Positions 32,331 through 40,813 of a DNA stretch of 48,176 nucleotides are shown piece by piece (position 1 is the first letter of the stretch; each line of letters starts with the position of its first letter). The translations under genes were made by a program, and so were the position numbers. The stretch comes from Thermoleophilia bacterium (GTDB lineage Bacteria; Actinomycetota; Thermoleophilia; Gaiellales; Gaiellaceae), in assembly GCA_025936995.1 (NCBI GenBank), contig JAICSH010000013.1:1-48176 (forward strand), read 5' to 3'. The notes below the pieces were generated by a model. It made no database searches and was not told where the DNA came from. It saw nothing but the letters and a program-made list of their open reading frames with translations.

Positions 32331-32354
32331 AAACTGACGAATTTCCGCCAGTTT
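32331..32354 (-). terminator. Hairpin after the PDZ-Lon protease gene
   Basis: On the minus strand AAACTGGCG, a six-base loop GAAATT, and CGTCAGTTT form a 9-bp stem with one G-U wobble, followed by T's. On the plus strand the wobble would be an A-C mismatch, so the stem works only for minus-strand RNA, 24 bases after the stop of the protease gene (32379). It is likely an intrinsic terminator or attenuator for that gene. Confidence 0.5.
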
Positions 32355-32378
32355 CGCGTGGGGGAAAAATCACGATTC

Positions 32379-33410
32379 CTACTGCGCCGACGGAAGCGTT
32401 GCCAGTGCGCGCAACGCCTGGGCGAACGAGTGGACCGGGATGACGTGGACCGGGCCCGCGTAGCGCCGCGCAACCCGGGCGTTGTCACCCGCAGGGACAA
32501 GGAACACGTCCGCTCCGGCCTGACGGACTCCGTACGTCTTCTGCTTCACGCCGCCGATCGGGGCGACGCTGCCGTCGAGCTCCATCTCGCCCGTCGCCGC
32601 GACCCGGTGCCCGTGCAGGACGTTGCGCCCGAGCTTCTGCATCACCTCGAGCGCGAAGGCGAGGCCGGCCGAGGGGCCGCCGACGCCGTTGGCGTCGATC
32701 GAGACCCGGATCGGCAGCTTGACCGTCGCCGCCTGGTCGGGCGCGAAGCCCACCAGGGCGCGACCCGGGTCCTGCGGCGTGGAGACCGTCCGGATGCGGA
32801 CCGTCAGGGTCCGGCTACCGCGACGGATGCGCAGCGCGACTCGGTTCCCCGGCTTCACCCGCCCGAGCACCCGGCGGAGGGCGTCGACCGTCGGGGTCGC
32901 CGTGCCGTCGACGTCGAGAATCACGTCCATCGGCTGGAGGTTGCACGGCGCGTTCGTGCCTGCGATCAGCTGCGAGACGACGACGCCGCTCGGCTTGACC
33001 CCGACGTGGTATCCGAGGCGACGGAGCGCGACCGCGGCGGCGACGCGCTGCGAGAACAGCATCTCCTGGATCTGGGCCTCCTCGGCCTGCGCCGCCGTGG
33101 CGCAGGGAGGGACGATCGCGCCGGCGGGCTCGAGGGTGCCGTGAGGATGAAGCGACGGGAAGAGCGCCTCGAGCGTGCTCGCGCGGCGCTCGATGACGTC
33201 GACGAAGTAGAGCGTTCCCGGCTTTGCGGCCCGGGCGCCCTGAACCTGGACGAGCGGCGAGACCGGGTGGGCGACGTCCGGCAGGAGGATGTACTGGTTG
33301 GAGGTGCCCGGGAAGGCGCCCGAGGGGACGCTGTAGAGCACGAGGCCCGCGAGGAGAGCCAGGAAGACGAGCGCGGCCACGGCGCGCCAGGGAGTGAAGA
33401 GGCGTCTCAA
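32379..33410 (-). CDS. PDZ-Lon protease-like protein (YlbL type)
   Basis: 343 residues. A signal anchor (about 10-30) precedes a PDZ domain (about 140-215, around SGVVVSQLIAGTNAP and MDVILDVDG) and a C-terminal Lon-type serine peptidase domain with catalytic Ser in GVGGPSAGLAFAL (near residue 247) and Lys in GGVKQKTYG (near 289). There is no AAA domain. The family is membrane-bound and acts outside the cytoplasm; substrate unknown. The TTG start overlaps the TGA stop of the SDR gene as TTGA; there is no ATG or GTG start closer to the membrane helix. Confidence 0.87.
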   Translation of the reverse strand: MRRLFTPWRAVAALVFLALLAGLVLYSVPSGAFPGTSNQYILLPDVAHPVSPLVQVQGARAAKPGTLYFVDVIERRASTLEALFPSLHPHGTLEPAGAIVPPCATAAQAEEAQIQEMLFSQRVAAAVALRRLGYHVGVKPSGVVVSQLIAGTNAPCNLQPMDVILDVDGTATPTVDALRRVLGRVKPGNRVALRIRRGSRTLTVRIRTVSTPQDPGRALVGFAPDQAATVKLPIRVSIDANGVGGPSAGLAFALEVMQKLGRNVLHGHRVAATGEMELDGSVAPIGGVKQKTYGVRQAGADVFLVPAGDNARVARRYAGPVHVIPVHSFAQALRALATLPSAQ

Positions 33411-34150
33411 AACAGGAACCGCTTCAGTCCGCCGTCGACGACGAGCGTCTGGCCCGTCACGTACCGCGCGCGGTCGGAGGCGAGGAAGCAGACCACGTCG
33501 CCGAACTCTCGCGGCGTGCCCCAGCGCCGCAGGGAGATCTCCTCCAGCTGCGCGTCGCTCGGGCCGTCCGGATAGAGCTCGTCGAGCCTGGCGGTCGCGA
33601 TCCGTCCCGGCGCGATGCAGTTGACCGTGATCCCCTTCGGGCCGACCTCCCGGCTGAGCGTCTTCAGCCAGCCCGTCAGGGCCGGCCTGAACGTGTTCGA
33701 CAGAGCGAGATGCGTGGTCGGCTCCTGGGCCGCGAGCGACGTGATCGCGACGATCCGTCCGGCCGGGCTCTGCTCGAGGTGCGGCAGGCAGAGCCGGACG
33801 AGGGTCACCGCCGGCCACAGCAGGAGCCGGTACGCGGACTCCAGTGAGGCCTCGTCGGCATCCTGCGCCGTTCCCGGAGGCGGGCCGCCGCCGTTCCAGA
33901 CGAGCACGTCGAGCCCACCGAAGCGGTCGACAGCCGCCGAGACGACGCGCTGGAGGTCCGCGTCCTGCGTCACGTCGCCCCATACGGCGATGCCGCCGAG
34001 CCGGATTGCATGCTCCTCGAGCTGGTCCGCGCGGCGCGCGAAGAGGACGACGTTCGCTCCTTCCTCCGCCATGGCCTCGGCGCTCGCGAGGCCGAGGCCG
34101 GACGACGCGCCGCAGACGAGCGCCGTGCGGCCGCTCAGGCCGAGATCCAC
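33407..34150 (-). CDS. Atypical SDR lacking the catalytic Tyr/Lys pair
   Basis: 247 residues with a complete Rossmann core: GASSGLGL nucleotide loop and a Gly-rich VWNGGGPPPG in place of NNAG. The catalytic Ser is present in AITSLAAQ, but at the expected Tyr (+13) and Lys (+17) positions the sequence reads Ser and Arg (in LALSNTFRPAL). Members of the BKR-like SDR group have this pattern; whether they reduce anything is unclear. It lies between queF and the protease gene, overlapping both. The C-terminal VTGQTLVVDGGLKRFLF is a normal SDR end. Confidence 0.83.
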   Translation of the reverse strand: MDLGLSGRTALVCGASSGLGLASAEAMAEEGANVVLFARRADQLEEHAIRLGGIAVWGDVTQDADLQRVVSAAVDRFGGLDVLVWNGGGPPPGTAQDADEASLESAYRLLLWPAVTLVRLCLPHLEQSPAGRIVAITSLAAQEPTTHLALSNTFRPALTGWLKTLSREVGPKGITVNCIAPGRIATARLDELYPDGPSDAQLEEISLRRWGTPREFGDVVCFLASDRARYVTGQTLVVDGGLKRFLF

Positions 34151-34560
34151 GCCCCGCCGGGCGCCTCCGGTGCCCGGGAAGTTTGCCGGGCGTCGCCGGC
34201 TTCGCCGGCGGCGCTTCCAGCCACTGGAAGCTCCCCGGAGCTCGCGACAACCCGTGTCGTCATCCCGCCGCGCGCGGCGAACTCGCCCTCGACCTCGACG
34301 AAGCGTGGCGCCCCGTCTGCGACGAGCTGCTCGAGCACCTCGTTCACGACCTCCTCCTGGAAGATCTTCCGCTCGCGGAACGAGGTGAGGTAGTCGCGGA
34401 GCGACTTGAGCTCGAAGAGCTTGCCGTCCGGGACGTACCGAATCGTCAGCTCACCGAAGTCGGGCGCGTCGGTGAGCGGGCAGATCGACGTGAACTCCGG
34501 CGCGCCGAGCTCGACGAGGTAATCGCGCCCGGGGAACCGGTTCTCGATCGTCTCGAGCAC
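34135..34560 (-). CDS. queF: NADPH-dependent 7-cyano-7-deazaguanine reductase
   Basis: 141 residues. It reduces preQ0 to preQ1 in queuosine synthesis. The catalytic Cys is in TSICPLTDAPDF (C27) with the partner Asp (D34), and the QueF motif ELKSLRDYL is clear (50-58). The unimodular QueF fold needs about 115 residues; the last 30 residues here are low-complexity (Ala/Gly/Pro) and overlap the SDR gene, so they may be non-conserved. No other queuosine gene is nearby, so it is an orphan in this window. The ATG is 5 bases after the mdh stop. Confidence 0.9.
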   Translation of the reverse strand: MLETIENRFPGRDYLVELGAPEFTSICPLTDAPDFGELTIRYVPDGKLFELKSLRDYLTSFRERKIFQEEVVNEVLEQLVADGAPRFVEVEGEFAARGGMTTRVVASSGELPVAGSAAGEAGDARQTSRAPEAPGGAWISA

Positions 34561-34565
34561 TCAAC

Positions 34566-35489
34566 TCACGTCGAGAGCACGCCGACGACGTCGCGCACCG
34601 CGTCGGCGCTGCGGTCGAGCGCCTCCCGCTCGTCGTCGGAGAGGTCGAGCTCGACGACCTCCTCGATGCCACCCGCACCGAGCTTCACCGGCACGCCGAT
34701 GTAGAGGCCGTCGATGCCGTACTCGCCCTCGAGATACGCCGTGCACGGGAGCACGCGCTTCTGGTCGAGGAGGATCCCGTCGACCATCTCGGCGATCGCG
34801 GCACCCGGCGCGTACCAGGCGGAGGTGCCGAGGAGCTGCACGATCTCGCCGCCGCCCTTGGCAGTGCGCTCGACCATCTGCCGGATCTTCTCCTCGGAGA
34901 CGAGCTTCCGCAGCGGGACACCGCCGACGGTCGCCGCCGAGACGACGGGCACCATCTGGTCGCCGTGGCCGCCGAGCACGAGCGCCTGCACGTCGCGGAC
35001 GGACGCGCCGGTCTCCCATGCGATGAACGTACGGAAGCGCGCGGTGTCGAGGATCCCCGCCTGGCCGAAGACGCGCTCCTTCGGGAAGCTGGAGACGTTC
35101 TTCGCGACGTGGCACATCGCGTCGAGCGGGTTCGAGAGGATCACGATCGTGCAGTCGGGGCTCTGGGCGACGACCTGCTCGGTGACCGAGCCGACGATCT
35201 TCTCGTTCGTCGTGACGAGGTCGTCGCGTGACATGCCGGGCGAGCGCGGCAGTCCGGCTGTGATGACGACGACGTCCGAGCCGGCCGTCTCCTCGTAGCT
35301 GTTCGTCCCGACGATCTGCGGCTCGAAGCCGAGCACCGGGCCCATCTGGTTCAGGTCGAGCGCCTTTCCCTGCGGCAGCCCCTCCTTGATGTCCGTCAGG
35401 ACGACGTCCGCGTAGTCGCGGGCGGCGAGGATGTGCGCGGCGGTCGCGCCGGTCGCGCCCGCGCCGACGATCGTGATCTTCCTTCTCAT
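34566..35489 (-). CDS. mdh: Malate dehydrogenase (LDH/MDH family)
   Basis: 307 residues. The Rossmann loop [11 protein letters not shown] is followed by an acidic residue after strand 2 (LTDI), which selects NAD. Malate specificity is supported by [13 protein letters not shown] with two Arg, and the catalytic His is in GGHGDQMVP. Oxidises malate to oxaloacetate. It overlaps icd by 4 bases and so is cotranscribed, giving two adjacent TCA-cycle enzymes. Confidence 0.93.
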   Translation of the reverse strand: MRRKITIVGAGATGATAAHILAARDYADVVLTDIKEGLPQGKALDLNQMGPVLGFEPQIVGTNSYEETAGSDVVVITAGLPRSPGMSRDDLVTTNEKIVGSVTEQVVAQSPDCTIVILSNPLDAMCHVAKNVSSFPKERVFGQAGILDTARFRTFIAWETGASVRDVQALVLGGHGDQMVPVVSAATVGGVPLRKLVSEEKIRQMVERTAKGGGEIVQLLGTSAWYAPGAAIAEMVDGILLDQKRVLPCTAYLEGEYGIDGLYIGVPVKLGAGGIEEVVELDLSDDEREALDRSADAVRDVVGVLST

Positions 35490-36583
35490 GCGGCTACCTC
35501 AGCCTCCAGTTTCTCGATGACCGCGTCCGCGACCTCGCTCGTGCCCACGGCCGTGGGGTCGTCGCGGCTCGGCTTCATGTCGTAGGTGACGCTCTTCCCC
35601 TCGGCGATCACGGCGGCGATCGCGCTCTCGAGACGGTCGGCTGCGCTGCGCTCGTCGAGGTGGCGGAGCATGAGGACGCCCGACAGCATCTGCGCGATCG
35701 GATTGACCTTGTTCAGGCCCGCGTACTTCGGCGCGGAGCCGTGCGTCGGCTCGAAGACGGCGACGCTCTCGCCGTAATTCCCGCCCGGAGCGACGCCGAG
35801 GCCGCCGATCATCCCCGCCGCGAGGTCGGAGAGGACGTCGCCGTAGAGGTTGGGTAGGACGAGGAGGTCGTACTCCTCCGGCCGTTGCACGAGCTGCATG
35901 CACATGTTGTCCACGATCCGGTCGTCGAACTCGATGTCGGAGTTCTCGGCCGCGACCTCGCGCGCGACGCGCAGCCAGAGCCCGTCCGTGAACTTCATGA
36001 TGTTCGCCTTGTGCACGGCCGTGACCTTGCGGCGGCCGTTGCGGCGCGCGTAGTCGAACGCGAACTCGAAGATGCGGCGCGTGCCGGTGATCGAGATCGG
36101 TTTGATGGAGATGCCGGCGTCGCCGTGTCGGAGCTTTCCGCCGCGCGCCTCCATCCATGCGATGAGGTCGGTTGCGTCCTGCGTTCCCTGCTCGTACTCG
36201 ATGCCGGCGTAGAGATCCTCGGTGTTCTCGCGCACGATGATCAGGTCGACGTCGTCGAAGCGGCTGCGGACGCCGGCGTAGCTCTTGCACGGCCGTACCT
36301 GCCCGTACATGTCGAGCTCCTTCCGGAGCGCGACGTTGACCGAGCGGAAGCCTCCGCCGATCGGGGTCGTGATCGGGCCCTTCAGCGCGACGCCCGCCTC
36401 GCGGATCGCGTCGAGGACGTCGGGCGGCAGCGGATTCCCGCCGTGCCTGTCCATCACGTCCGCGCCGGCCTCGCGCACGTCCCACTCGAGCTCGGCGCCG
36501 GTCGCCTCGAGGACGCGCCGTGTGGCCTCCGTCAGCTCCGGCCCGGTTCCGTCGCCCGGAATGAGAACGACCCTGTGCGGCAC
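35486..36583 (-). CDS. icd: Isocitrate dehydrogenase (NAD-type, isocitrate/isopropylmalate dehydrogenase family)
   Basis: 365 residues. [10 protein letters not shown] starts the protein; the substrate helix [21 protein letters not shown] and the loop [17 protein letters not shown] are the isocitrate dehydrogenase pattern (isopropylmalate enzymes have other residues here). The Lys/Asp catalytic set ([19 protein letters not shown]) and cofactor region [10 protein letters not shown] are present. GTG 36583 was chosen because the first strand begins 2 residues later. It overlaps mdh by 4 bases. Cofactor type is likely NAD but not proven. Confidence 0.9.
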   Translation of the reverse strand: MPHRVVLIPGDGTGPELTEATRRVLEATGAELEWDVREAGADVMDRHGGNPLPPDVLDAIREAGVALKGPITTPIGGGFRSVNVALRKELDMYGQVRPCKSYAGVRSRFDDVDLIIVRENTEDLYAGIEYEQGTQDATDLIAWMEARGGKLRHGDAGISIKPISITGTRRIFEFAFDYARRNGRRKVTAVHKANIMKFTDGLWLRVAREVAAENSDIEFDDRIVDNMCMQLVQRPEEYDLLVLPNLYGDVLSDLAAGMIGGLGVAPGGNYGESVAVFEPTHGSAPKYAGLNKVNPIAQMLSGVLMLRHLDERSAADRLESAIAAVIAEGKSVTYDMKPSRDDPTAVGTSEVADAVIEKLEAEVAA

Positions 36584-36621
36584 GGGGCTGAATCTAGCTG
36601 CGCGACGGTACAGTCGCGGCA

Positions 36622-37995
36622 ATGAACGAGCGCGAGCTCTTCCGCCAGGTCGCGGACTATGCAGGCGATTTCGTCGAGACGCTCGAGACGCGGCCGATCC
36701 GCGCCGAGGCGGACGTGTCGGCGCTGACGACGGCCCTGGGCGGACCCCTTCCCGAGGATCCGGTGGATCCGCAGGCCGTCCTCGCCGCGCTCGCGGAGGC
36801 GGTCGAGCCGGGCCTCGTTGCCATGCCGTCTGGGCGCTACTTCGGCTTCGTCATCGGCGGGGGCGTGCCGGCGGCGGTCGCGGCCGACATGCTGACCTCG
36901 GTCTGGGATCAGAACGCAGGCCTCTACGCGGGTGGCCCGGCCGCGTCCGTCGTGGAGGAGGTCTGCCGCGGCTGGCTCGCGGATCTGCTCGGGTTGCCGT
37001 TCGACGTCTCCGTCGCCTTCGTCACGGGAGCGCAGATGGCGCACGTGACCGCGCTCGCCGCCGCGCGCCACCACGTTCTCGCGCAGGCGGGCTGGGATAT
37101 TCCCGAGAACGGGCTCGCGGGTGCGCCGCCGATCCGGGTCGTGGTCGGCGAGAAGCGGCACGTGACCGTCGATCGCGCGCTGCGCCTGCTCGGGATCGGC
37201 GCGTCCGCCCTCGAGATCGTCCCCGCGGACGACCAGGGCCGTATGCTCGTCGGCGAGCTGCCGGACCTCGGCGGAGGGCCGACGATCGTCTGCGGCCAGT
37301 CGGGCGAGGTCAACACCGGAGCCTGCGACGACCTCGAGGCGATTGCCGACGCGGCGGCCGAGGCCGGGGCCTGGTTCCACGTAGACGGCGCCTTCGGGCT
37401 CTGGGCGGCCGCCTCGCCCGCGTTGCGCCACCTGGTGCGCGGCGCCGAGCGCGCGGACTCCTGGACGACCGACGCGCACAAGTGGCTCAACGTCCCGTAC
37501 GACTCCGGCTTCGCGTTCTGTGCCCATCCCGATGCGCACCGGGCCGCGATCGGCGTCACCGCGTCCTACCTGATCCACGCCGACGACAAGCGGGAACGCG
37601 ACCAGATGGACTGGACTCCCGAGTTCTCGCGCAGGGCCCGCGGGTTCGCCGTCTACGCGGCGCTGCGGTCGCTCGGCCGCCGTGGCATCGCGGATCTCGT
37701 CGAGCGATCGTGCGCGCACGCGCGGCGTTTTGCGGAGCTGCTCGACGCAGCAGGCGCCTCGATCCTCAACGAGGTCGTCCTGAACCAGGTGCTCGTCCGC
37801 TTCGGGGACGGCGAGCACACGCGCGACGTGATCCGCCGCGTGCAGGAGGACGGCACGTGCTGGCTGTCCGGAACCGACTGGCACGGCGAGCACGCGATGC
37901 GCATCTCGGTCTCGAACTGGCGCACGACTGAGGACGACGTCGAGCGGTCGGCTGCCGCGATCCTCGCCGCCGCCGGTCTACATTCCCGCGTGTGA
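36622..37995 (+). CDS. PLP-dependent group II decarboxylase
   Basis: 457 residues, amino-acid decarboxylase fold. [11 protein letters not shown] and [17 protein letters not shown] are the N-terminal signature, [13 protein letters not shown] the phosphate loop, [14 protein letters not shown] the PLP-ring Asp region, and [15 protein letters not shown] contains the Schiff-base Lys. Glutamate, tyrosine, aspartate or aromatic amino acids are possible substrates; the sequence does not decide. The ATG is 38 bases from the divergent icd start. Confidence 0.88.
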   Translation: MNERELFRQVADYAGDFVETLETRPIRAEADVSALTTALGGPLPEDPVDPQAVLAALAEAVEPGLVAMPSGRYFGFVIGGGVPAAVAADMLTSVWDQNAGLYAGGPAASVVEEVCRGWLADLLGLPFDVSVAFVTGAQMAHVTALAAARHHVLAQAGWDIPENGLAGAPPIRVVVGEKRHVTVDRALRLLGIGASALEIVPADDQGRMLVGELPDLGGGPTIVCGQSGEVNTGACDDLEAIADAAAEAGAWFHVDGAFGLWAAASPALRHLVRGAERADSWTTDAHKWLNVPYDSGFAFCAHPDAHRAAIGVTASYLIHADDKRERDQMDWTPEFSRRARGFAVYAALRSLGRRGIADLVERSCAHARRFAELLDAAGASILNEVVLNQVLVRFGDGEHTRDVIRRVQEDGTCWLSGTDWHGEHAMRISVSNWRTTEDDVERSAAAILAAAGLHSRV

Positions 37996-38495
37996 CCCTC
38001 GCGGAGGCAGCGGCGCGGGCCGACGAGCTAGCGCAGAACGGCGCGGCGCAGGAGCTGGCTGCCCTGCGCGGCGAGTGGGACGACGAGCTCGAGGCCGCCG
38101 CGCGCAGTGCGGACTTCCGCGAGCGAGCGCTCGCCTTCCGCGCGATCGGCCTCTTCCGGTGGCGGGCGAAGGAGGAGCTGCTGCGGCGCGGGCTCGACGA
38201 CGGGAGCCCGGCTGCGCGCGGTTCCGCGCTCCTCTCGGTCGAGCTGCTCTCCCGCGAGCATCCGAGCACCGTCAACTCGGTCCGTCCGCTCCTGCACAAG
38301 ATGCTCTCGGATGAGGACGAGAACGCGGCCGTCCGCCGGCTCGCGGTTCTGGCCCTCAAGAACGGGTCGGCTCAGCGCGACACGATCGGCCTGCTCGAAG
38401 GGGTCGCAGTGGACGACGCCGCGGACGCCGATCTCCGGCGGGCAGCCGGCAGCGTCGCGCAGGGCCTGAAGCGCAAGGCTCAGGAAAAGCGCTAG
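37992..38495 (+). CDS. HEAT-like helical repeat protein
   Basis: 167 residues, strongly helical, with Ala/Leu/Arg repeat units that have the HEAT pattern (DFRERALAFRAIGLF, SPAARGSALLSVELL, ENAAVRRLAVLALK). No catalytic residues are visible. GTG 37992 overlaps the decarboxylase stop by 4 bases (GTGA), so it is co-translated and may be a scaffold for that enzyme. Its TAG shares CTAG (38492-38495) with the convergent zinc-ribbon gene. Confidence 0.65.
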   Translation: MTLAEAAARADELAQNGAAQELAALRGEWDDELEAAARSADFRERALAFRAIGLFRWRAKEELLRRGLDDGSPAARGSALLSVELLSREHPSTVNSVRPLLHKMLSDEDENAAVRRLAVLALKNGSAQRDTIGLLEGVAVDDAADADLRRAAGSVAQGLKRKAQEKR

Positions 38496-38665
38496 CCCGC
38501 GCAGCTGGCGCAGACGCGAGCCTGGATCTCGCGGCCGCACGAGGGGCAGACCCGACGGCGCTGACGCCGCTCGAGCGCGCTCTTCTGGAGCCCCGCGGTG
38601 ACCATGAGCCAGGCGGCCGCCAGGGTGCTGACGGCGGCGATGGCGACGTGCGGATCGAGGTGCAT
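38492..38665 (-). CDS. 57-residue membrane zinc-ribbon protein
   Basis: ATG 38663-38665 to TAG 38492-38494, 57 residues. An N-terminal hydrophobic helix (about 8-25, VAIAAVSTLAAAWLMV) is followed by a basic linker and a C-terminal zinc ribbon with two CxxC pairs (CPSCGRE and CASCAG). AGGAAGTAGG lies upstream as a possible ribosome binding site. It is one of three miniproteins with such Cys pairs in this window. It follows the XerC gene by 2 bases. Confidence 0.6.
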   Translation of the reverse strand: MHLDPHVAIAAVSTLAAAWLMVTAGLQKSALERRQRRRVCPSCGREIQARVCASCAG

Positions 38666-38667
38666 GC

Positions 38668-39588
38668 CTACTTCCTGGGTTGCGTTGCGTGCTTCTTCCG
38701 GCGCGCATGCGGGTGCGCCTGGAAATACAACTCGCGCCGCCTGCGATCGGATACGTGGGTGTACAGCTCGGTCGTGGCGAGATCCGCGTGCCCGAGCATC
38801 TCCTGCACGGCCCGGAGGTCGGCGCCGCCCTCGAGCAGGTGGGTCGCGAAGGAGTGCCGCAGCAGGTGCGGGTGGATGCGCTCGGGCTCGAGCCCGGCCT
38901 TCGCGGCCAGGCGCCGGAGGATGAAGAAGACGCCTGCGCGGGTCAGCGGGCCGCCGTGCGTGTTGAGGAACAGCTCCTGCCGGTGGCGCCGGTCTAGATG
39001 GGGGCGACCGCGAGCGAGGTAGTGCCGGAGGGCCTCGGCCGCCTGGCGCCCGACCGGCACGACGCGCTCCTTGCTCCCCTTGCCGAAGGCACGGACGAGC
39101 CGATTCTCGAGGTCGACGGACTGCCGGTCGAGCGCGACTGTCTCGCTCACGCGGAGACCCGCTCCGTAGAGGAGCTCGGCGAGGGCGCTATTGCGGAGCG
39201 CGAGCGGGGTCGTTCCGGCCGCCGCGTCGAGGAGACGCTCGACCTCGGCGGGTGAGAGCGTGCGTGGCAGCGTCCGCCTGCGCTTCGGGAGCTCGACGTT
39301 CGCCGCAGGGTTGTCGGTGCGAGCTCCGAGGAGCACCTGGTGTCGGAAGAAGGAGCGGACGGCGGCGAGCCTGCGGGCGACCGTCGTGGGCGCGAGACCA
39401 TCTGCCCGGAGCTGCGCGACGTAGCGGGCGAGGTCGTCGGCGCTCGCGTCGGCCGGCGAGCCGCCGAGCCAGCCGGTCAGGTGGGCGAGGTCGCGCCGGT
39501 AGGCCTCGACCGTGCGAGGCGCGAGCCGTGCGGCGGAGAGGGCGAGGAAGCCCTCGACGGCCGGGTCCGAGTCCCGAGACTTCGCCAC
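38668..39588 (-). CDS. Tyrosine recombinase XerC/XerD type (copy 1)
   Basis: 306 residues. An N-terminal SAM-like core-binding domain (SAARLAPRTVEAYRRDL) and a catalytic domain with Arg in LLYGAGLRVSET, HPHLLRHSFATHLLEGG (His and Arg), then LGHADLATTELYTHV with the nucleophile Tyr. All six catalytic residues are intact. Xer recombinases resolve chromosome dimers at dif sites. GTG 39588 is chosen because it precedes the conserved domain and clears the divergent acylphosphatase gene; an upstream ATG would overlap it. A second copy starts 1.2 kb away. Confidence 0.88.
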   Translation of the reverse strand: MAKSRDSDPAVEGFLALSAARLAPRTVEAYRRDLAHLTGWLGGSPADASADDLARYVAQLRADGLAPTTVARRLAAVRSFFRHQVLLGARTDNPAANVELPKRRRTLPRTLSPAEVERLLDAAAGTTPLALRNSALAELLYGAGLRVSETVALDRQSVDLENRLVRAFGKGSKERVVPVGRQAAEALRHYLARGRPHLDRRHRQELFLNTHGGPLTRAGVFFILRRLAAKAGLEPERIHPHLLRHSFATHLLEGGADLRAVQEMLGHADLATTELYTHVSDRRRRELYFQAHPHARRKKHATQPRK

Positions 39589-39630
39589 GCGGGCTGACTT
39601 CGTCCCGGGCAGCGCTACGCCTGCTCGAAT

Positions 39631-39912
39631 GTGGCCGTGGAGCTGCAGCGCAGGCACGTAGTTGTCTACGGCTTCGTCCAGGGAGTCGGATTTCGCTTCG
39701 TGGTCGAGCGAGCCGCTGCCTCACGCGCGGTCTCGGGCTGGGTGCGGAATCGCCTTGACGGCGCGGTCGAGGCGGTCTTCGAGGGTCAGCCGGCGGACGT
39801 CGACGCTCTGGTCGAGCTTTGCCGCCGTGGACCGCGCGGCGCGGACGTCGAGCGCGTCGAGATCGAAGCCGAGCCGGCCGCGGGGCTGACAGGGTTCCGG
39901 ATCGCCGGCTGA
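39631..39912 (+). CDS. acyP: Acylphosphatase
   Basis: 93 residues, the normal size. The catalytic Arg is in GFVQGVGFRFVV and the catalytic Asn in GWVRNRLDGAV, with the GFVQGVGFR pattern of the family. It hydrolyses acyl phosphates such as 1,3-bisphosphoglycerate. It lies alone on the plus strand between two Xer genes; its GTG at 39631 is 42 bases from the divergent XerC start. Confidence 0.92.
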   Translation: MAVELQRRHVVVYGFVQGVGFRFVVERAAASRAVSGWVRNRLDGAVEAVFEGQPADVDALVELCRRGPRGADVERVEIEAEPAAGLTGFRIAG

Positions 39913-39919
39913 GGCTCAC

Positions 39920-40789
39920 TCAGGAGCGCGGATGCGAGCGGTCGTAGACCCGCCTCAGGTGGCGCGGGTCGACGTGGCTGTAGACCTGCGTCGTGGAAAG
40001 CGAGCTGTGGCCGAGCAGCTCCTGGATCGTCCGCAGATCGGCCCCGCCGTTGAGGAGATGCGTTGCGAAGGCATGGCGGAGGCGGTGTGGGTGCGGGACG
40101 ATCCGGCGCAGCGTGCTCGTGTCGAGCCGCCGCCCGCGCGCTGACAGGAAGAGCGCGTCGTTCGCACCGCCGGCCAGCTCGGGCCGCGCGTCGCGCAGGT
40201 AGCGGGCGACCCAGAGCGCCGCCTCTTCGCCGAGCGGGACGACGCGCTCCTTGCCGCCCTTGCCGCGGCGGACGTGCACAAGCTCCTGCTCGAAGTCGAC
40301 GTCTCCGAGGTCGAGCCCCACCGCCTCGGCGCTGCGGAGCCCGGCGGAGTAGACGAGCTCGATGAGCGCGCGGTTCCGGAGGGCGACGGGGCCGTCGCCC
40401 TCGAGCCCTGCGAGCATCTGCTCGATCTCCGAGCCCGCCGGCGCGTCGGGCAGGCGGCGCGTCCGACGCGGCCCGAGGCGGGCCTCGGGGACGCGATCCG
40501 GCCCGAGCGCGTGCCTGAGGAAGGAGCGAACCGCCGCCAACTTCCTGTTGATCGTCGCCGGGGCGAGCTTCTTGCCGCGCCGCGTTCCGCCGAGCCACGT
40601 GACGTAGTCGGCGAGGGCGCGGACGTCGACGGCGTCGAGCTTCGTCCCGCGGTCGTCGAGCCAGGCGCAGAACTCCTCGACGTCGCCGCCGTAGGCCCGC
40701 CTGGTGCTCTCGCTCAGCGCCGGTGAGGCGAGGAAGCGGTCGGCTGCGGCACGTGTCTCCACGCCAGACGGTTCGGCGGGCAACGGCAT
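39920..40789 (-). CDS. Tyrosine recombinase XerC/XerD type (copy 2, compact)
   Basis: 289 residues. Core-binding domain (STRRAYGGDVEEFCAW) and catalytic domain with Arg in ELVYSAGLRSAEAV, Lys near GGKERVVPLG, PHRLRHAFATHLLNGG, and Tyr in LSTTQVYSHV. Compared with copy 1, the segment before HxxR (LDTSTLRRIVPHPHRLRH) is shorter by about a dozen residues; helix lengths there may be altered. ATG 40789 is preceded by GGAAGGG and gives the normal domain start. It is head to head with sdhA, 24 bases apart. Confidence 0.86.
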   Translation of the reverse strand: MPLPAEPSGVETRAAADRFLASPALSESTRRAYGGDVEEFCAWLDDRGTKLDAVDVRALADYVTWLGGTRRGKKLAPATINRKLAAVRSFLRHALGPDRVPEARLGPRRTRRLPDAPAGSEIEQMLAGLEGDGPVALRNRALIELVYSAGLRSAEAVGLDLGDVDFEQELVHVRRGKGGKERVVPLGEEAALWVARYLRDARPELAGGANDALFLSARGRRLDTSTLRRIVPHPHRLRHAFATHLLNGGADLRTIQELLGHSSLSTTQVYSHVDPRHLRRVYDRSHPRS

Positions 40790-40813
40790 CTTCCCTTCCG
40801 TTAGCGTGGCTTT

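Noticed and set aside
38668-40789. Integrative element or prophage carrying the two recombinases
   Set aside because: No att repeats, phage genes, or composition change; neighbours are housekeeping genes.
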